Source: Cyanobium sp. NIES-981 (GTDB lineage Bacteria; Cyanobacteriota; Cyanobacteriia; PCC-6307; Cyanobiaceae). Taken from it: 64,000 nt of DNA. The notes beneath the pieces were generated by a model that made no database searches, was not told the origin of the DNA, and worked only from the letters and a program-made list of their open reading frames with translations. How positions within the stretch are numbered: position 1 is the stretch's first letter; every line of letters begins with the position of its first letter. The stretch covers positions 2,957,546-3,021,545 of the forward strand of contig NZ_LT578417.1 of assembly GCF_900088535.1 (NCBI RefSeq), in the 5' to 3' direction. Both the position numbers and the translations under genes were made by a program. Positions 35,029 to 44,035 of this stretch are shown in pieces.

Positions 35029-37044
35029 TCAGCCGCGCCGGGGCGGGGCCAGCGGGATCTCAGCGATGCTGAAATCGCGTTTGATCGTCTGGGCGTTGAG
35101 GTAACCGATCGGGTCTTCGGCGTTGAAGGCCTGGCCATCGAAGAGCTCGATGCCCTGCCGCTGATAGCTGATCGCCTCGAGGCCGAGCTCCCGGGCGGCG
35201 GTGCTGAACACCCCCACCTGGCAGACGCGCTCGAGGATCTCCACCCAGTTGCGCGGCAGGGGGATTTCACCCCAGCGGGCCATCTGGGTCATCATCCAGA
35301 GGTGTTCGGTGCGGCTGGGGCGGTTCAGCCCCTCCCCGAAGAACAGGTGATGCGGCACGGCGCTCTCGCTCTCCGGTCCGCCCCGATCCCCATCGGCGCT
35401 GGCCTCGCTGAAGCGGATCATCTCCGGCTTGATGCCCAGGTAGCGGCGGTCGCTGAGCAGCTCGCTCAGCTCGGCCCAGTGGGCCGGATCGGCGCAGTAG
35501 CGGCAGGCCTCCAGCAACGCCTTGGTGAGGGCGATGTGGGTGTTGGGGTAGGCGATCGCCCAGTCTTCGCGCAGCCCCAGCACCTTGCCGGGATGGCCGG
35601 GCCAGATCGCCAGATCACCGGCCACCGCGATGCCGTGGCCGTCGCGGATGGCCCGGTCGAGCCAGGGGGCACCCACGCAGTAGCCGTCGATGCTGCCATC
35701 CTTGAGGTCGGCGAGCATCTGGGCCGGCGGCAGGGCCTGCAGGTGCACGTCCCTGTCGGGGTCGATGCCGTTGGCCGCCAGCCAGTAGCGCAGCAGCAGG
35801 TTGTGCATGGAGGCCTCGTGCACGATCCCCATCGTGTGGGGCTCACGCCCGTGGCTCCTGAGATAGGCGCGGTAGTCCTCCACGCTGCGCACCCCCTGCT
35901 CCGCCAGGCGGCGGCCCAGGGTGATGCCGTTGCCGTTGCGACTGAGGGTGAGCGGCGTCACGATCGGCAGGGGCGTGCCGCCATGGCCGCCGGCCGTCAT
36001 CCAGGTGGGCATCCCGGCCGGCATCAGCGAGGCGTCGAGGGTGCCGTCCACCAGCCCGTCGACGATGCCGCGCCAGCTGGTTTCACGGATCAGGCTCACC
36101 GCATCGAGGCCGTGCTTGGCGAAGAGCCCGTGGGCTTCCGCCACCGCCAGGGGCGCACTGGCGGCCAGGGGCAGGAAACCCAGATCCAGGTTCACCTTCT
36201 CCAGCCCATGGCGCGCCACCACGGCATGGGGCCGGGAGCGCCACTGCTTCACCCGCTTCTGGCGGTTGAGGAAGTAGATGATCTCCGAGCGCAGGCTGTA
36301 GTAGCTGGGGTGGTGCACCACCTCCAGGCGGGCCCGGGGGCGGGGGATGTCCACCTCGAGGATGCCGCCGATGCTGGAGCCCGGGCCATTGGTGAGCATC
36401 ACGATGCGGTCGGAGAGCAGCACCGCCTCGTCCACGTCGTGGGTCACCATCACGGCGGTGAGCTCGTGCTCGTTGCAGATCTGCATGAGCTTTTCCTGCA
36501 GATTGCCCCGGGTGAGAGCATCAAGCGCCCCGAAGGGTTCATCCAGCAGCAGCAGCTTGGGGCGGATCGCCAGGGCCCGGGCGATCGCCACCCGCTGGCG
36601 CATGCCGCCTGAGAGCTGCAGGGGCAGCTTGGCAGCAGCGGGGCCAAGGCCCACCATGTCGATGTGCTCTTGCACCAGGGCATCCCGCTCGTCGCGGGCG
36701 ATCCTGCCCATCACCTCATCCACCGCCAGGGCGATGTTCTCCCGCACCGTGAGCCAGGGGAGCAGGGAATAGTTCTGGAACACCACCATCTTGTCGGGAC
36801 CGGGGCGCTTGATGGCCTCGCCATCGAGCAGCACCGTGCCTTCGCTGGGCAGATCCAGGCCGGCGATCATGTTCAGCAGGGTGCTCTTGCCGCACCCGGA
36901 GTGGCCGATCAGGGAGATGAATTCGCCCTTGCGGATCTCCAGGTCGATGCTCCGCAGGGCCAGGTAGGTGCCGCCCCCCTGGAGGGCGAAGCTCTTGTCG
37001 ATGGCACACACATCCACCAGGGATGGGGCTGGGGTCGTGGTCAT
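35029..37044 (-). CDS. nrtC: Nitrate ABC transporter ATPase NrtC with fused NrtA-like regulatory domain
   Basis: 671 aa. Residues 1-255 are an ABC ATPase (GHSGCGKSTLLNMIAGL, LQLSGGMRQRVAIARAL, LLLLDEPFGALD, THDVDEAVLLSDRI). From about 275 a solute-binding domain homologous to NrtA follows (LDLGFLPLAASAPLAVAEAH, DGLVDGTLDASLMPAGMPTW, IDPDRDVHLQALPPAQMLAD). In characterised cyanobacterial NrtC this domain mediates ammonium inhibition of uptake. The fusion is characteristic of cyanobacterial NrtC and CmpC. Confidence 0.94.
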   Translation of the reverse strand: MTTTPAPSLVDVCAIDKSFALQGGGTYLALRSIDLEIRKGEFISLIGHSGCGKSTLLNMIAGLDLPSEGTVLLDGEAIKRPGPDKMVVFQNYSLLPWLTVRENIALAVDEVMGRIARDERDALVQEHIDMVGLGPAAAKLPLQLSGGMRQRVAIARALAIRPKLLLLDEPFGALDALTRGNLQEKLMQICNEHELTAVMVTHDVDEAVLLSDRIVMLTNGPGSSIGGILEVDIPRPRARLEVVHHPSYYSLRSEIIYFLNRQKRVKQWRSRPHAVVARHGLEKVNLDLGFLPLAASAPLAVAEAHGLFAKHGLDAVSLIRETSWRGIVDGLVDGTLDASLMPAGMPTWMTAGGHGGTPLPIVTPLTLSRNGNGITLGRRLAEQGVRSVEDYRAYLRSHGREPHTMGIVHEASMHNLLLRYWLAANGIDPDRDVHLQALPPAQMLADLKDGSIDGYCVGAPWLDRAIRDGHGIAVAGDLAIWPGHPGKVLGLREDWAIAYPNTHIALTKALLEACRYCADPAHWAELSELLSDRRYLGIKPEMIRFSEASADGDRGGPESESAVPHHLFFGEGLNRPSRTEHLWMMTQMARWGEIPLPRNWVEILERVCQVGVFSTAARELGLEAISYQRQGIELFDGQAFNAEDPIGYLNAQTIKRDFSIAEIPLAPPRRG

Positions 37045-37108
37045 GGGTGGGTGCTGGGCACGGAGATGTGGGAAAACCAGGTCGGTGAAGCGGCAGGACC
37101 TGAGCTGA

Positions 37109-37942
37109 TCACTGGCCGGGGGAGATGCGGGTCTGCAGCCAGGCCATCAGGCGATCGAGCACCAGGCCGATGGCACCGATCCAGATCACGCCGAGCACGA
37201 TTTCGCCCACGTAGTTCTGCTGGTAGGCATCCCAGATGAAGAAGCCGATGCCCACGGTGCCGGGCATCACGATCTCGGCGGCGATGATCGCCAGCCAGGC
37301 CAGGCCGATCGAGATGCGCAGGCCGGTGAAGATGTAGGGGAGGGCCGAGGGGATCAGCACCTTGGTGAAGAAACGCCGGCTCGACATCTGCAGCACCAGG
37401 GCGACATTGCGGTAGTCCTGCGGGATCTGGCGCACGCCTTCGGCGGTGTTGATCAGGATCGGCCACACCGCCGTGATGAAGATCACGAAGATGGCCGCCG
37501 GCTGGTTCTTCTGGAACAGCACCAGGGCGATCGGCACCCAGGCCAGCGGCGCCACCATGCGCAGGAACTGGAAGAGCGGATCAAAGGCGCGGTTGATCGC
37601 GGGCTTCAGGCCGATCGTGATGCCCACGCCAATCCCCACCAGGGCCGCCAGGGTGTAACCCTGGGCCACGCGGCTGAGGCTGGCCATGGTCTGCCAGAAC
37701 AGGCCCTTGTCCAGGCCACCCCGGTCATAGAAGGGATAGAGGATGAGGGTGCGGGTACTTTCTTCGGTGAACAGGCTGGCGGGCGAGGGCAAGGCAATCA
37801 GGCCAGCCATGGAGAGGAACTGCCACAGCGCCAGGAAGCCACCCACCCCCAGCAGGGGAGGCAGCCACTGGGAGGAGCTTCGGCTCAGGTAACGAATGAG
37901 ATGGGGGGCTGCGGATTTCCGCGGGCCTGGAACAGTGATCAT
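37109..37942 (-). CDS. nrtB: Nitrate ABC transporter permease NrtB
   Basis: 277 aa from ATG 37942 (MITVPGPRKSAAPHLIRYLS); the frame is open 20 codons further upstream, but that part overlaps leader sequence. BPD_transp_1-type permease with about six membrane helices (WLPPLLGVGGFLALWQFLSM, GLAWLAIIAAEIVMPGTVGI) and the EAA-like loop VRQIPQDYRNVALVLQMSSR that contacts the ATPases. Forms the membrane pore of the nitrate importer. Located between nrtA and nrtC on one strand. Confidence 0.93.
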   Translation of the reverse strand: MITVPGPRKSAAPHLIRYLSRSSSQWLPPLLGVGGFLALWQFLSMAGLIALPSPASLFTEESTRTLILYPFYDRGGLDKGLFWQTMASLSRVAQGYTLAALVGIGVGITIGLKPAINRAFDPLFQFLRMVAPLAWVPIALVLFQKNQPAAIFVIFITAVWPILINTAEGVRQIPQDYRNVALVLQMSSRRFFTKVLIPSALPYIFTGLRISIGLAWLAIIAAEIVMPGTVGIGFFIWDAYQQNYVGEIVLGVIWIGAIGLVLDRLMAWLQTRISPGQ

Positions 37943-38020
37943 TGGGAGGAACCCTGGAGGGGTGGGGATAGCTGAGAAGGTGGGAGGGCCAGGTGATCGC
38001 ACCTGGCCACACTTGTGGAC

Positions 38021-39349
38021 CTACTTCTTGATCTTCAGGCTGTCGAGATAGGCCTGCGGATTCTCCGGGTCGTAGACCACGCCATCAAAGAAGGTTTCCT
38101 TGCCACGGCTGGAGCCGCTGGGAATCTGAGCAGCGGGGAGGCCGAGCTCCTTGGCCGCCTGGATCCAGAGATCCTCTCGGGTCACCTTGTCGTTGATGGC
38201 CTTGGCCTGCTCCACCGTGTCAACGGTGCCGGGGTAGAACTTCCAGCGCAGGGATTCCACCAGGAACCAGAGAGTCAGGCTCTTGTAGGGGTAGGAGATC
38301 ACACCGCGGTCGCTGTCCCAGTAGAGGGGGCCCATGGCGGGGTTGGTCTCGGGTTTCTTATCGGCCCCGATCAGGTACTTGCCCTTGATCGACTCTTCCA
38401 GCACCTCAACCGGGGTGTTGTACCACTTGCGGGAGCTGAGGATCTTGGCCACCTCCGAGCGGTTCTCCGCCTTGTCCATCCACATCTGGGCCTCAATCAG
38501 ACCCTTGATCAGGGCAATGGTGGCCTTGGGATGCTTGTCCACCCAGTCGGAGCGCACGGCCAGGTATTCCTCAGGATGCGATTTCCAGATCTGGGCCGTG
38601 ATCGCCGGCAGATAGCCGATGTCCTCCTTCACGATGCGGGAGGGCCAGGGATCCCCCGTGGAGAAGGATTCCATCGTGCCGTTGCGCATCCCCTGCAGCG
38701 TCTCGGTGGAGGGAACCGTCAGGAGCTCTACGTCCTTGTCGGGATTGATGCCACCAGCAGCCAGCCAGTAGCGGATCCAGATGTCCTGGTTGGCCTTGGG
38801 GAAGGTATAGGAAGCACGAAACTTGCGGCCTTCCTTCTTGGCGAAGTCGGAGAAGAAGCTTGACGACTTCTTGAGGTCAACTGTGAGGTTGGCCGCCTTG
38901 ATGTTGTTGGAGGCGGCGATGCCGTTGCCCTGGCTCATCAGCATCGCCAGGATGTACATCGGCACCTTCTTGCCGTCGGTGATCGCGCCTTCACTGATCA
39001 TCTGGGGCATGGGCAGCTGCCACTGACCGCCATCGATGCCTCCACCGGCAGAGCCGAGCACCACATTGTCGCGGGCGGCGGGCCAGCTGGCCTGCTTGGT
39101 GAGCTTCACATCGAGCCCGTGCTTGGCGAAGTAGCCCTTCTCCACGGCCACCACCAGGGGGGCGGCCTCAAGGATGGGGATGAACCCCAGGCTGATGGTG
39201 TTGGTCTCCAGGCCCTTGTCCGCAGTGGTGGTGGCTGGGGCTGAAGCGGAATCCCCAGGCGAGGGCGGTGTACCCATGCAGCCCGCCAACATGACGGACG
39301 CGGTGATGGAGGCACTGGCCAAGGCAAGGAAGCGGCGGCGTTTGAACAT
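38021..39349 (-). CDS. nrtA: Nitrate/nitrite-binding lipoprotein NrtA
   Basis: 442 aa from ATG 39349 (MFKRRRFLALASASITASVM). Signal with RRRF, Tat-like, and lipobox MLAGC at about 22-24, then a Thr/Ser/Ala linker. The binding domain shows NTISLGFIPILEAAPLVVAV, QASWPAARDNVVLGSAGGGI, QGNGIAASNNIKAANLTV and TFPKANQDIWIRYWLAAGGI, all hallmarks of NrtA/CmpA. Captures nitrate and nitrite in the periplasm. First gene of the operon. The 197-bp gap to the regulator gene upstream should contain the promoter; I did not find a clean NtcA site (GTA-N8-TAC) in it. Confidence 0.95.
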   Translation of the reverse strand: MFKRRRFLALASASITASVMLAGCMGTPPSPGDSASAPATTTADKGLETNTISLGFIPILEAAPLVVAVEKGYFAKHGLDVKLTKQASWPAARDNVVLGSAGGGIDGGQWQLPMPQMISEGAITDGKKVPMYILAMLMSQGNGIAASNNIKAANLTVDLKKSSSFFSDFAKKEGRKFRASYTFPKANQDIWIRYWLAAGGINPDKDVELLTVPSTETLQGMRNGTMESFSTGDPWPSRIVKEDIGYLPAITAQIWKSHPEEYLAVRSDWVDKHPKATIALIKGLIEAQMWMDKAENRSEVAKILSSRKWYNTPVEVLEESIKGKYLIGADKKPETNPAMGPLYWDSDRGVISYPYKSLTLWFLVESLRWKFYPGTVDTVEQAKAINDKVTREDLWIQAAKELGLPAAQIPSGSSRGKETFFDGVVYDPENPQAYLDSLKIKK

Positions 39350-39546
39350 GGCTTCAGGAAGAAGGAATGGCACGGGCGGGAAAAATCAGGGCAGCGATAC
39401 TGCTTCCCATGGCAGGGGCAGACAGCCGGAATCCACCAGAGTGGTGAAATCGGCAGCCCCGATGAGGCGGCGAACGGGCCAGGAGCCCTGGCGTGAGCAG
39501 GGCGATGCCGAAGGGCTGATGCTGAGCAAGGAAAACCATCGCCAGG

Positions 39547-40122
39547 TCAGGCGAGCTCCCACAGCTCGTGGGACGCCACCTTCAGCAGGAGACCCCCGCC
39601 CGCCTGGGCTTCGATCACGCCCGCATCACGGAAATGGGACAGTGCCTTGGTTACCGTCACCCGCGTCATGCCAGCGATGTCCGCCAGTTGCTGGTGCGTG
39701 AGGGGCCTGTCTGCCAGCCGCAGCATCACCCCCTGGCTGGTCATCGTGCCGAACCGCTCGCCGAACCAATCGAGCAGCTGCAGCAACCGCGCCTCCGCCG
39801 GTCGCACCCGGCTCAGCAACAGCAGGATGGCCGCCTGGCGAAGCTGGTCTTCCAGGAACTCGCGCTCCATCGCCGGACTCACCTCTTCTTCTTCCACGAC
39901 AACAGGAGAGAGGGAGCGCAACTCCAGACCGGAAAGGCCGATCAGGGAGGGGATCACCCGCTCACCGGGTCCCCACAGCCCCAGGGTGAGCAGAGCACCG
40001 TCGGAGGAGGGGCGCGCCAGCCAGACGTAACCACGCTCTACCCGCCAGCCGAGATCGGGCGGCAAGCTCTCGCCGGCCCTCAGGCTGAGGCGGAGACAAC
40101 GACGTGACATGGAGACGGCCAT
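39547..40122 (-). CDS. Crp/Fnr-family transcriptional regulator next to nrt operon
   Basis: 191 aa. The C-terminal HTH_Crp is clear: LADRPLTHQQLADIAGMTRV followed by TVTKALSHFRDAGVI. The N-terminal sensor part is short (about 130 residues; usually 140-150) and lacks an evident cNMP phosphate-binding cassette. NtcA, the global nitrogen regulator, is related but longer, and its recognition helix differs, so this is a paralogue. Position directly upstream of nrtA on the same strand suggests control of nitrate uptake or co-regulation with it (inference). Confidence 0.8.
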   Translation of the reverse strand: MAVSMSRRCLRLSLRAGESLPPDLGWRVERGYVWLARPSSDGALLTLGLWGPGERVIPSLIGLSGLELRSLSPVVVEEEEVSPAMEREFLEDQLRQAAILLLLSRVRPAEARLLQLLDWFGERFGTMTSQGVMLRLADRPLTHQQLADIAGMTRVTVTKALSHFRDAGVIEAQAGGGLLLKVASHELWELA

Positions 40123-40478
40123 AACGGGACAGCAAGAGGAGCAAGGAAAGAAACTGAACGCGACAACAAAGACACAGGGAATCCCAACGATCTACAGACT
40201 GCAGATCCACGATTCACCGGAAGACTCAACCCTTCAGAACCAGCCGATGGCCCTGAAGGCCGCCGGAGTCATGGATGGCGTCACACCGAAGTTGAGTCCG
40301 GGAACCTTAAGACTCTTTGACGCCGCTGCAGCACCCCATGCCACCAGGATTGCAGATTGGAGGCATAAGCCGGGATGATCAACTGCAGGCCAGAGCACTA
40401 ACGATTACAAAGTGATGTTCTACAGCCACACGAATCAGGTGCGGTTATAGCCAGCATCAGAGTTGCCGCCCAAGCTTC

Positions 40479-40603
40479 ATGCTGAGGGTTGCACTGCGGA
40501 GCAGCATGGTGGCGGTTGCGTTCCTCGGCCTGACAACAGCTACGCAGGGGCCGCTGGCAATCGCGGGATCGAGATCGGTCCCGTGCATCCCCGCATGCCC
40601 TTG
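40479..40603 (+). pseudogene. 5' fragment of a secreted-protein gene cut by an IS
   Basis: Starts ATG 40479 and encodes [20 protein letters not shown] followed by [16 protein letters not shown], an N-terminal signal-peptide-like sequence (basic start, hydrophobic core, AIAG cleavage region). The IS3-family copy B begins at 40604 and the frame runs into it. The remainder of the gene is not found after the insertion cluster at 44.5 kb, so it was deleted. The 356 bp before it (40123-40478) hold no convincing gene and are expected to contain divergent promoters. Confidence 0.5.
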
Positions 40604-40677
40604 TGACGTGGACCCCGGGAATTGGTCCAGGGTGAATGAGAGTCCTCAGCCGGCCAGACTGGGCCGGGGACTTCACC

Positions 40678-40956
40678 ATGAAACGCACCAGGCACACAGC
40701 GGAGCAGATCATCCGCAAGCTCAAGACCGCCGACCAGCTGATTGCCCAGGGCAAGACCGTCGCCGATGTCTGCCGCGTCATCGAGGTGACGCAGCCGACG
40801 TATCACCGCTGGCGGCAGCAGTACGGCGGCATGCAGGCCGAGGAGGCCCGCCGGCTGACGCAGCTGGAGAAGGAGAACGCCCGGCTCAAGAAGTTGTTGG
40901 CAGAAGCCGAGTTGGAGAAGGCGATGCTCAAGGACCTTGCGGAGGGAAACTTCTGA
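40678..40956 (+). CDS. IS3-family OrfA (copy B)
   Basis: 92 aa, the same protein as in copy A: HTH ([18 protein letters not shown]) plus leucine-zipper ([20 protein letters not shown]). Stop TGA at 40954-40956 overlaps the orfB frame. Confidence 0.9.
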   Translation: MKRTRHTAEQIIRKLKTADQLIAQGKTVADVCRVIEVTQPTYHRWRQQYGGMQAEEARRLTQLEKENARLKKLLAEAELEKAMLKDLAEGNF

Positions 40957-41792
40957 GCCCGGAACGCCGTCGCAGGGCCGTCACGGTCCTGCAGGAGCGT
41001 TACCGGGCATCAGAGCGCCAGGCCTGCCGTGTTGTGGGGCAGCACCGCAGCACCCAGCGCCATTGCGGGAAGGTCGTCGACCTGGAGGAGACCAAGCTTC
41101 GGCACCGCCTGAGGGAGATTGCAGCTGAGCACATCCGCTGGGGCCGCCGCATGGCCTACCGCCTGCTGCGTCGGGAGGGCTGGACCGTGAACCACAAGCG
41201 GGTGCAACGGCTCTGGCGGGAGGAGGGGCTGCAGCGGCCCACTCCCAGGAAGCGGAAGCGGGCACGGCCCGCCGACGGCTCGGTGAGGCGTCACCGGGCC
41301 CAGCATCCCCACCAGGTGTGGGCCATGGATTTCCAGTTCGATGCCACCGCCGATGGCCGCAGACTCAAGTTCCTGAACGTGATCGACGAGCACAGCCGCC
41401 TCTGCCTGGCGATCCGGGTGGGCAGGCGGTGCAAGGCCAAAGACGTGGTGACTGTGCTGGAGGAACTCACCAGCCTCTACCCGGCGCCAGCGTTCATCCG
41501 ATCGGACAACGGCCCGGAGTTCATTGCGCAGGCCCTACGGGACTGGTGCGAGGCCAGCAGCGCCACCAGCACGGCCTACATCGCGCCGGGATCCCCATGG
41601 GAGAACGGATTCGCAGAATCCTTCAACGGCCGCTTCCGCGATGAATTCCTCAACACCGAGTTGTTCACCACAGCCCCGGAGGCTCAGATCCTGGCCGATC
41701 GCTGGCGATGGGAGTACAACTCACTCAGGCCGCATTCGGCCCTCCAGGGGCGTACGCCCCTGGAGGCAGCTCAACAAGGAGCTGCAGCATGA
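40950..41792 (+). CDS. IS3-family OrfB transposase (copy B)
   Basis: About 280 aa, entered in frame at [18 protein letters not shown], likely as an OrfAB frameshift product. DDE residues lie in [26 protein letters not shown] and [14 protein letters not shown] few residues differ from copy A ([15 protein letters not shown] against [15 protein letters not shown]). Frame intact to TGA 41792. Confidence 0.9.
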   Translation, partial: LLSPERRRRAVTVLQERYRASERQACRVVGQHRSTQRHCGKVVDLEETKLRHRLREIAAEHIRWGRRMAYRLLRREGWTVNHKRVQRLWREEGLQRPTPRKRKRARPADGSVRRHRAQHPHQVWAMDFQFDATADGRRLKFLNVIDEHSRLCLAIRVGRRCKAKDVVTVLEELTSLYPAPAFIRSDNGPEFIAQALRDWCEASSATSTAYIAPGSPWENGFAESFNGRFRDEFLNTELFTTAPEAQILADRWRWEYNSLRPHSALQGRTPLEAAQQGAAA

Positions 41793-41843
41793 CCATGACC
41801 ACCCACTCTCATAAGGACTGGACCGATAAAGGGGGTCACGTCA

Positions 41844-42302
41844 GACGAGCACAGCCGCCTCTGCCTGGCGATCCGGGTGGGCAGGCGCTGCAAGGCCAAA
41901 GACGTGGTGGCCGTGCTGGAGGAACTCACCAGCCTCTACCCAGCACCGGCGTTCATCCGATCGGACAACGGCCCGGAGTTCATTGCGCAGGCCCTACGGG
42001 ACTGGTGCGAGGCCAGCAGCGCCACCAGCACGGCCTACATCGAGCCAGGATCCCCGTGGGAGAACGGTTTTGCCGAGTCGTTCAACGGCCGGTTCCGCGA
42101 TGAATTCCTCAACACCGAGCTGTTCACTACAGCCCCGGAGGCGCAGATCCTGGCCGATCGCTGGCGATGGGAGTACAACTCACTCAGGCCGCATTCGGCC
42201 CTCCAGGGGCGTACGCCCCTGGAGGCAGCTCAACAAGGAGCTGCAGCATGACCATGACCACCCACTCTCATAAGGACTGGACCGATAAAGGGGGTCACGT
42301 CA
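41844..42302 (+). mobile_element. Partial IS3-family copy, directly repeated behind copy B
   Basis: 459 bp matching 41385-41843 of copy B and joined to its right end without spacer. It encodes the orfB C-terminal part ([20 protein letters not shown] ... EAAQQGAAA) and ends with its own GGGGGTCACGTCA. Some positions (for example [10 protein letters not shown] codons near 42070) match copy A better than copy B, so it came from a different lineage of the element. It may be the remnant of an older copy into which copy B inserted. Confidence 0.9.
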
Positions 42303-42320
42303 CAGGCACGTGCTCAGCTG

Positions 42321-44035
42321 GGGCCTCCTGAGAAAGTGAGCCGCGGGCAATGCGCACCACAATGAGCCTGCCCGGGCGACCTCTGAGTGATCCTCAGGCC
42401 CCGCTGAGCTGACAACTCAGCTCTCTGCTGCTGGAGCTCAGAGCCCGTGCGGCGGAGACCAAGAGTTGCCAGCAGAGCACAAAATAGAGACAAAGAAGCT
42501 CCAGGAGCTTCTGGAGGTTCATGACCAGGACATTCATCGCGATGGATGAACCCTGTGTTGCCGGCAGTTTCTCTCGGATCAATCCCAATCCATAGCGACG
42601 CTTGCCTTGACCGATCTTGCCTTCAACAGCATTGCGCCGCCTTTGATCATCAACGAACTGCCGCCTCTCGGCTGCCACCAACTCCGGATCATTCTTCGGG
42701 CGACCAAGACGAGGCCCACTCAGCCGAATGCCGTGACGCTGGCAGAATGCCCGATTTGATCTTGTGCGGTAGATCTGATCAGCGCAGATCACCTCCGGAT
42801 AGCAGCCGTATCGACGACGATAGGCTTGGGCCTGAACTTTCAGATCTTCCCCTTCGTTGTAGGGGTCAAAGCTCAGCCGATCCAGGAAAGCAAATCCTTC
42901 ATCGGTGACAGAAAGTGAGATCTTGGCGCCGAACTCAACATTGCACCTCGCCTTGCCGCGAACAATTGGCCTGATGTGCGCTTGACAGAGGCTGACGATG
43001 CGAGCGGGAATACTTCTGGTGTCTGAGCGATAGAGAATGTTCTGCTGGCGGACCAGCTCACTGACAACCAACAGCTTCTGATAGGCATGCCGCCCAGCCG
43101 CCAGAAGGCTTGCGCCACAGGCTGTCAGGGCGTCAATGTTGGCAAGGTTGCGCTTGAGATGCCCAAGCTGTTGCTTGATCGCTTTGCGGATCTTGAGAAA
43201 CCGAGGGCGTTTTTTCTTGGCCACGGCGAGGAACTGCTGCCTGGCCTGCTTCCGATGCGTTCGTGGTTTGTGACCAAAGGACTCTCTGACCTGCGAATAC
43301 ATGGCATCGATCAGAGTCTCGGTGAGCTCTCGGCCTTCATTGAGCAGCGAGAGATCCGTTGGATGCCGAATATCTGCCGGAACGCATGTCGCATCAATCA
43401 GCAGTGACCCCTGATTTGGCCGTGGCGTTTTGGATTCAATCTTCTGATCAGCTGCGCTCCCGGCTCCGCCTCCATCGCTGCTGTCGTGCTCATCAACTGC
43501 AGACGAACGGATCACGTTCAGACCGTGACGCACGATTCGTTCATTGCAGTCATTCACGACCGAATCTGGCAGCCGCTTCCGGAAGTACACCATCATTGAT
43601 GGGTCAAACGGAGCCGAGTACTGAAATGCCTCCAGGCCGATGAAGAACTGGAGATAGGGGTTCTCTTTGATTTGCTCAACCAGTTCTTCATCAGTCAGCC
43701 CCATGCGGGCCTTGATGATCAGGGCGCCCAGTGCCATGCGAAATGGCTTTGCCGGGGCGCCAAAGCCCTTGCAGAACTGAGCTGCATAGTCACCTTCCAG
43801 CTCATCCCATGGGATCAGCTCAGCCAGCTTGATCCAGCGATTGTCACCAGAGAGCTTTCCTCCAAACGGCAGGAAGAAGTCCTCGAACGAGAGCTGATCA
43901 CGATGCTCACGTCGGTACATGTGGAAAACTCTGGGCGGCTTTTGGGCGCAAACGAGCCCAATCTCGTACATTTTAGCCGAGAAAACTGCTCACATCCATT
44001 GCGCTGCAGTGGATGTGGCTTTTCTCAGGAGGCCC
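42321..44035 (-). mobile_element. IS5/IS1182-like insertion sequence, copy 3 (complete)
   Basis: 1,715 bp from GGGCCTCCTGAGAAA to TTTCTCAGGAGGCCC with the 6-bp target duplication CAGCTG at 42315-42320 and 44036-44041, again a palindrome. Same orientation as copy 2, so the pair forms long direct repeats 34 kb apart. Inserted into an older IS3-type transposase. Confidence 0.95.
42394..43971 (-). CDS. DDE transposase of the 1,715-bp IS, intact
   Basis: 525 aa, identical to the protein at 8101-9678, with D193, D398 and E450 as the predicted catalytic triad and the YFRKRLP block. Full length and undisturbed. Confidence 0.93.
   Translation of the reverse strand: MYEIGLVCAQKPPRVFHMYRREHRDQLSFEDFFLPFGGKLSGDNRWIKLAELIPWDELEGDYAAQFCKGFGAPAKPFRMALGALIIKARMGLTDEELVEQIKENPYLQFFIGLEAFQYSAPFDPSMMVYFRKRLPDSVVNDCNERIVRHGLNVIRSSAVDEHDSSDGGGAGSAADQKIESKTPRPNQGSLLIDATCVPADIRHPTDLSLLNEGRELTETLIDAMYSQVRESFGHKPRTHRKQARQQFLAVAKKKRPRFLKIRKAIKQQLGHLKRNLANIDALTACGASLLAAGRHAYQKLLVVSELVRQQNILYRSDTRSIPARIVSLCQAHIRPIVRGKARCNVEFGAKISLSVTDEGFAFLDRLSFDPYNEGEDLKVQAQAYRRRYGCYPEVICADQIYRTRSNRAFCQRHGIRLSGPRLGRPKNDPELVAAERRQFVDDQRRRNAVEGKIGQGKRRYGLGLIREKLPATQGSSIAMNVLVMNLQKLLELLCLYFVLCWQLLVSAARALSSSSRELSCQLSGA

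Larger units (their letters stand above)
40604..41843 (+). mobile_element. IS3-family insertion sequence (IS407-like), copy B
   Basis: 1,240 bp from TGACGTGGACCCCGGGAATT to the end GGGGGTCACGTCA at 41843. Same element as copy A, opposite orientation. No target duplication: the left flank is ...CCTTG and the right flank is the interior of another copy (41844-42302). Carries intact orfA and orfB. Confidence 0.93.

Noticed and set aside
13146..41843. Composite transposon bounded by IS3 copies A and B carrying nrtABCD
   Set aside because: The interval contains valS and other core genes, the copies differ in sequence, and copy B has no matching target duplication. Not a mobile unit.
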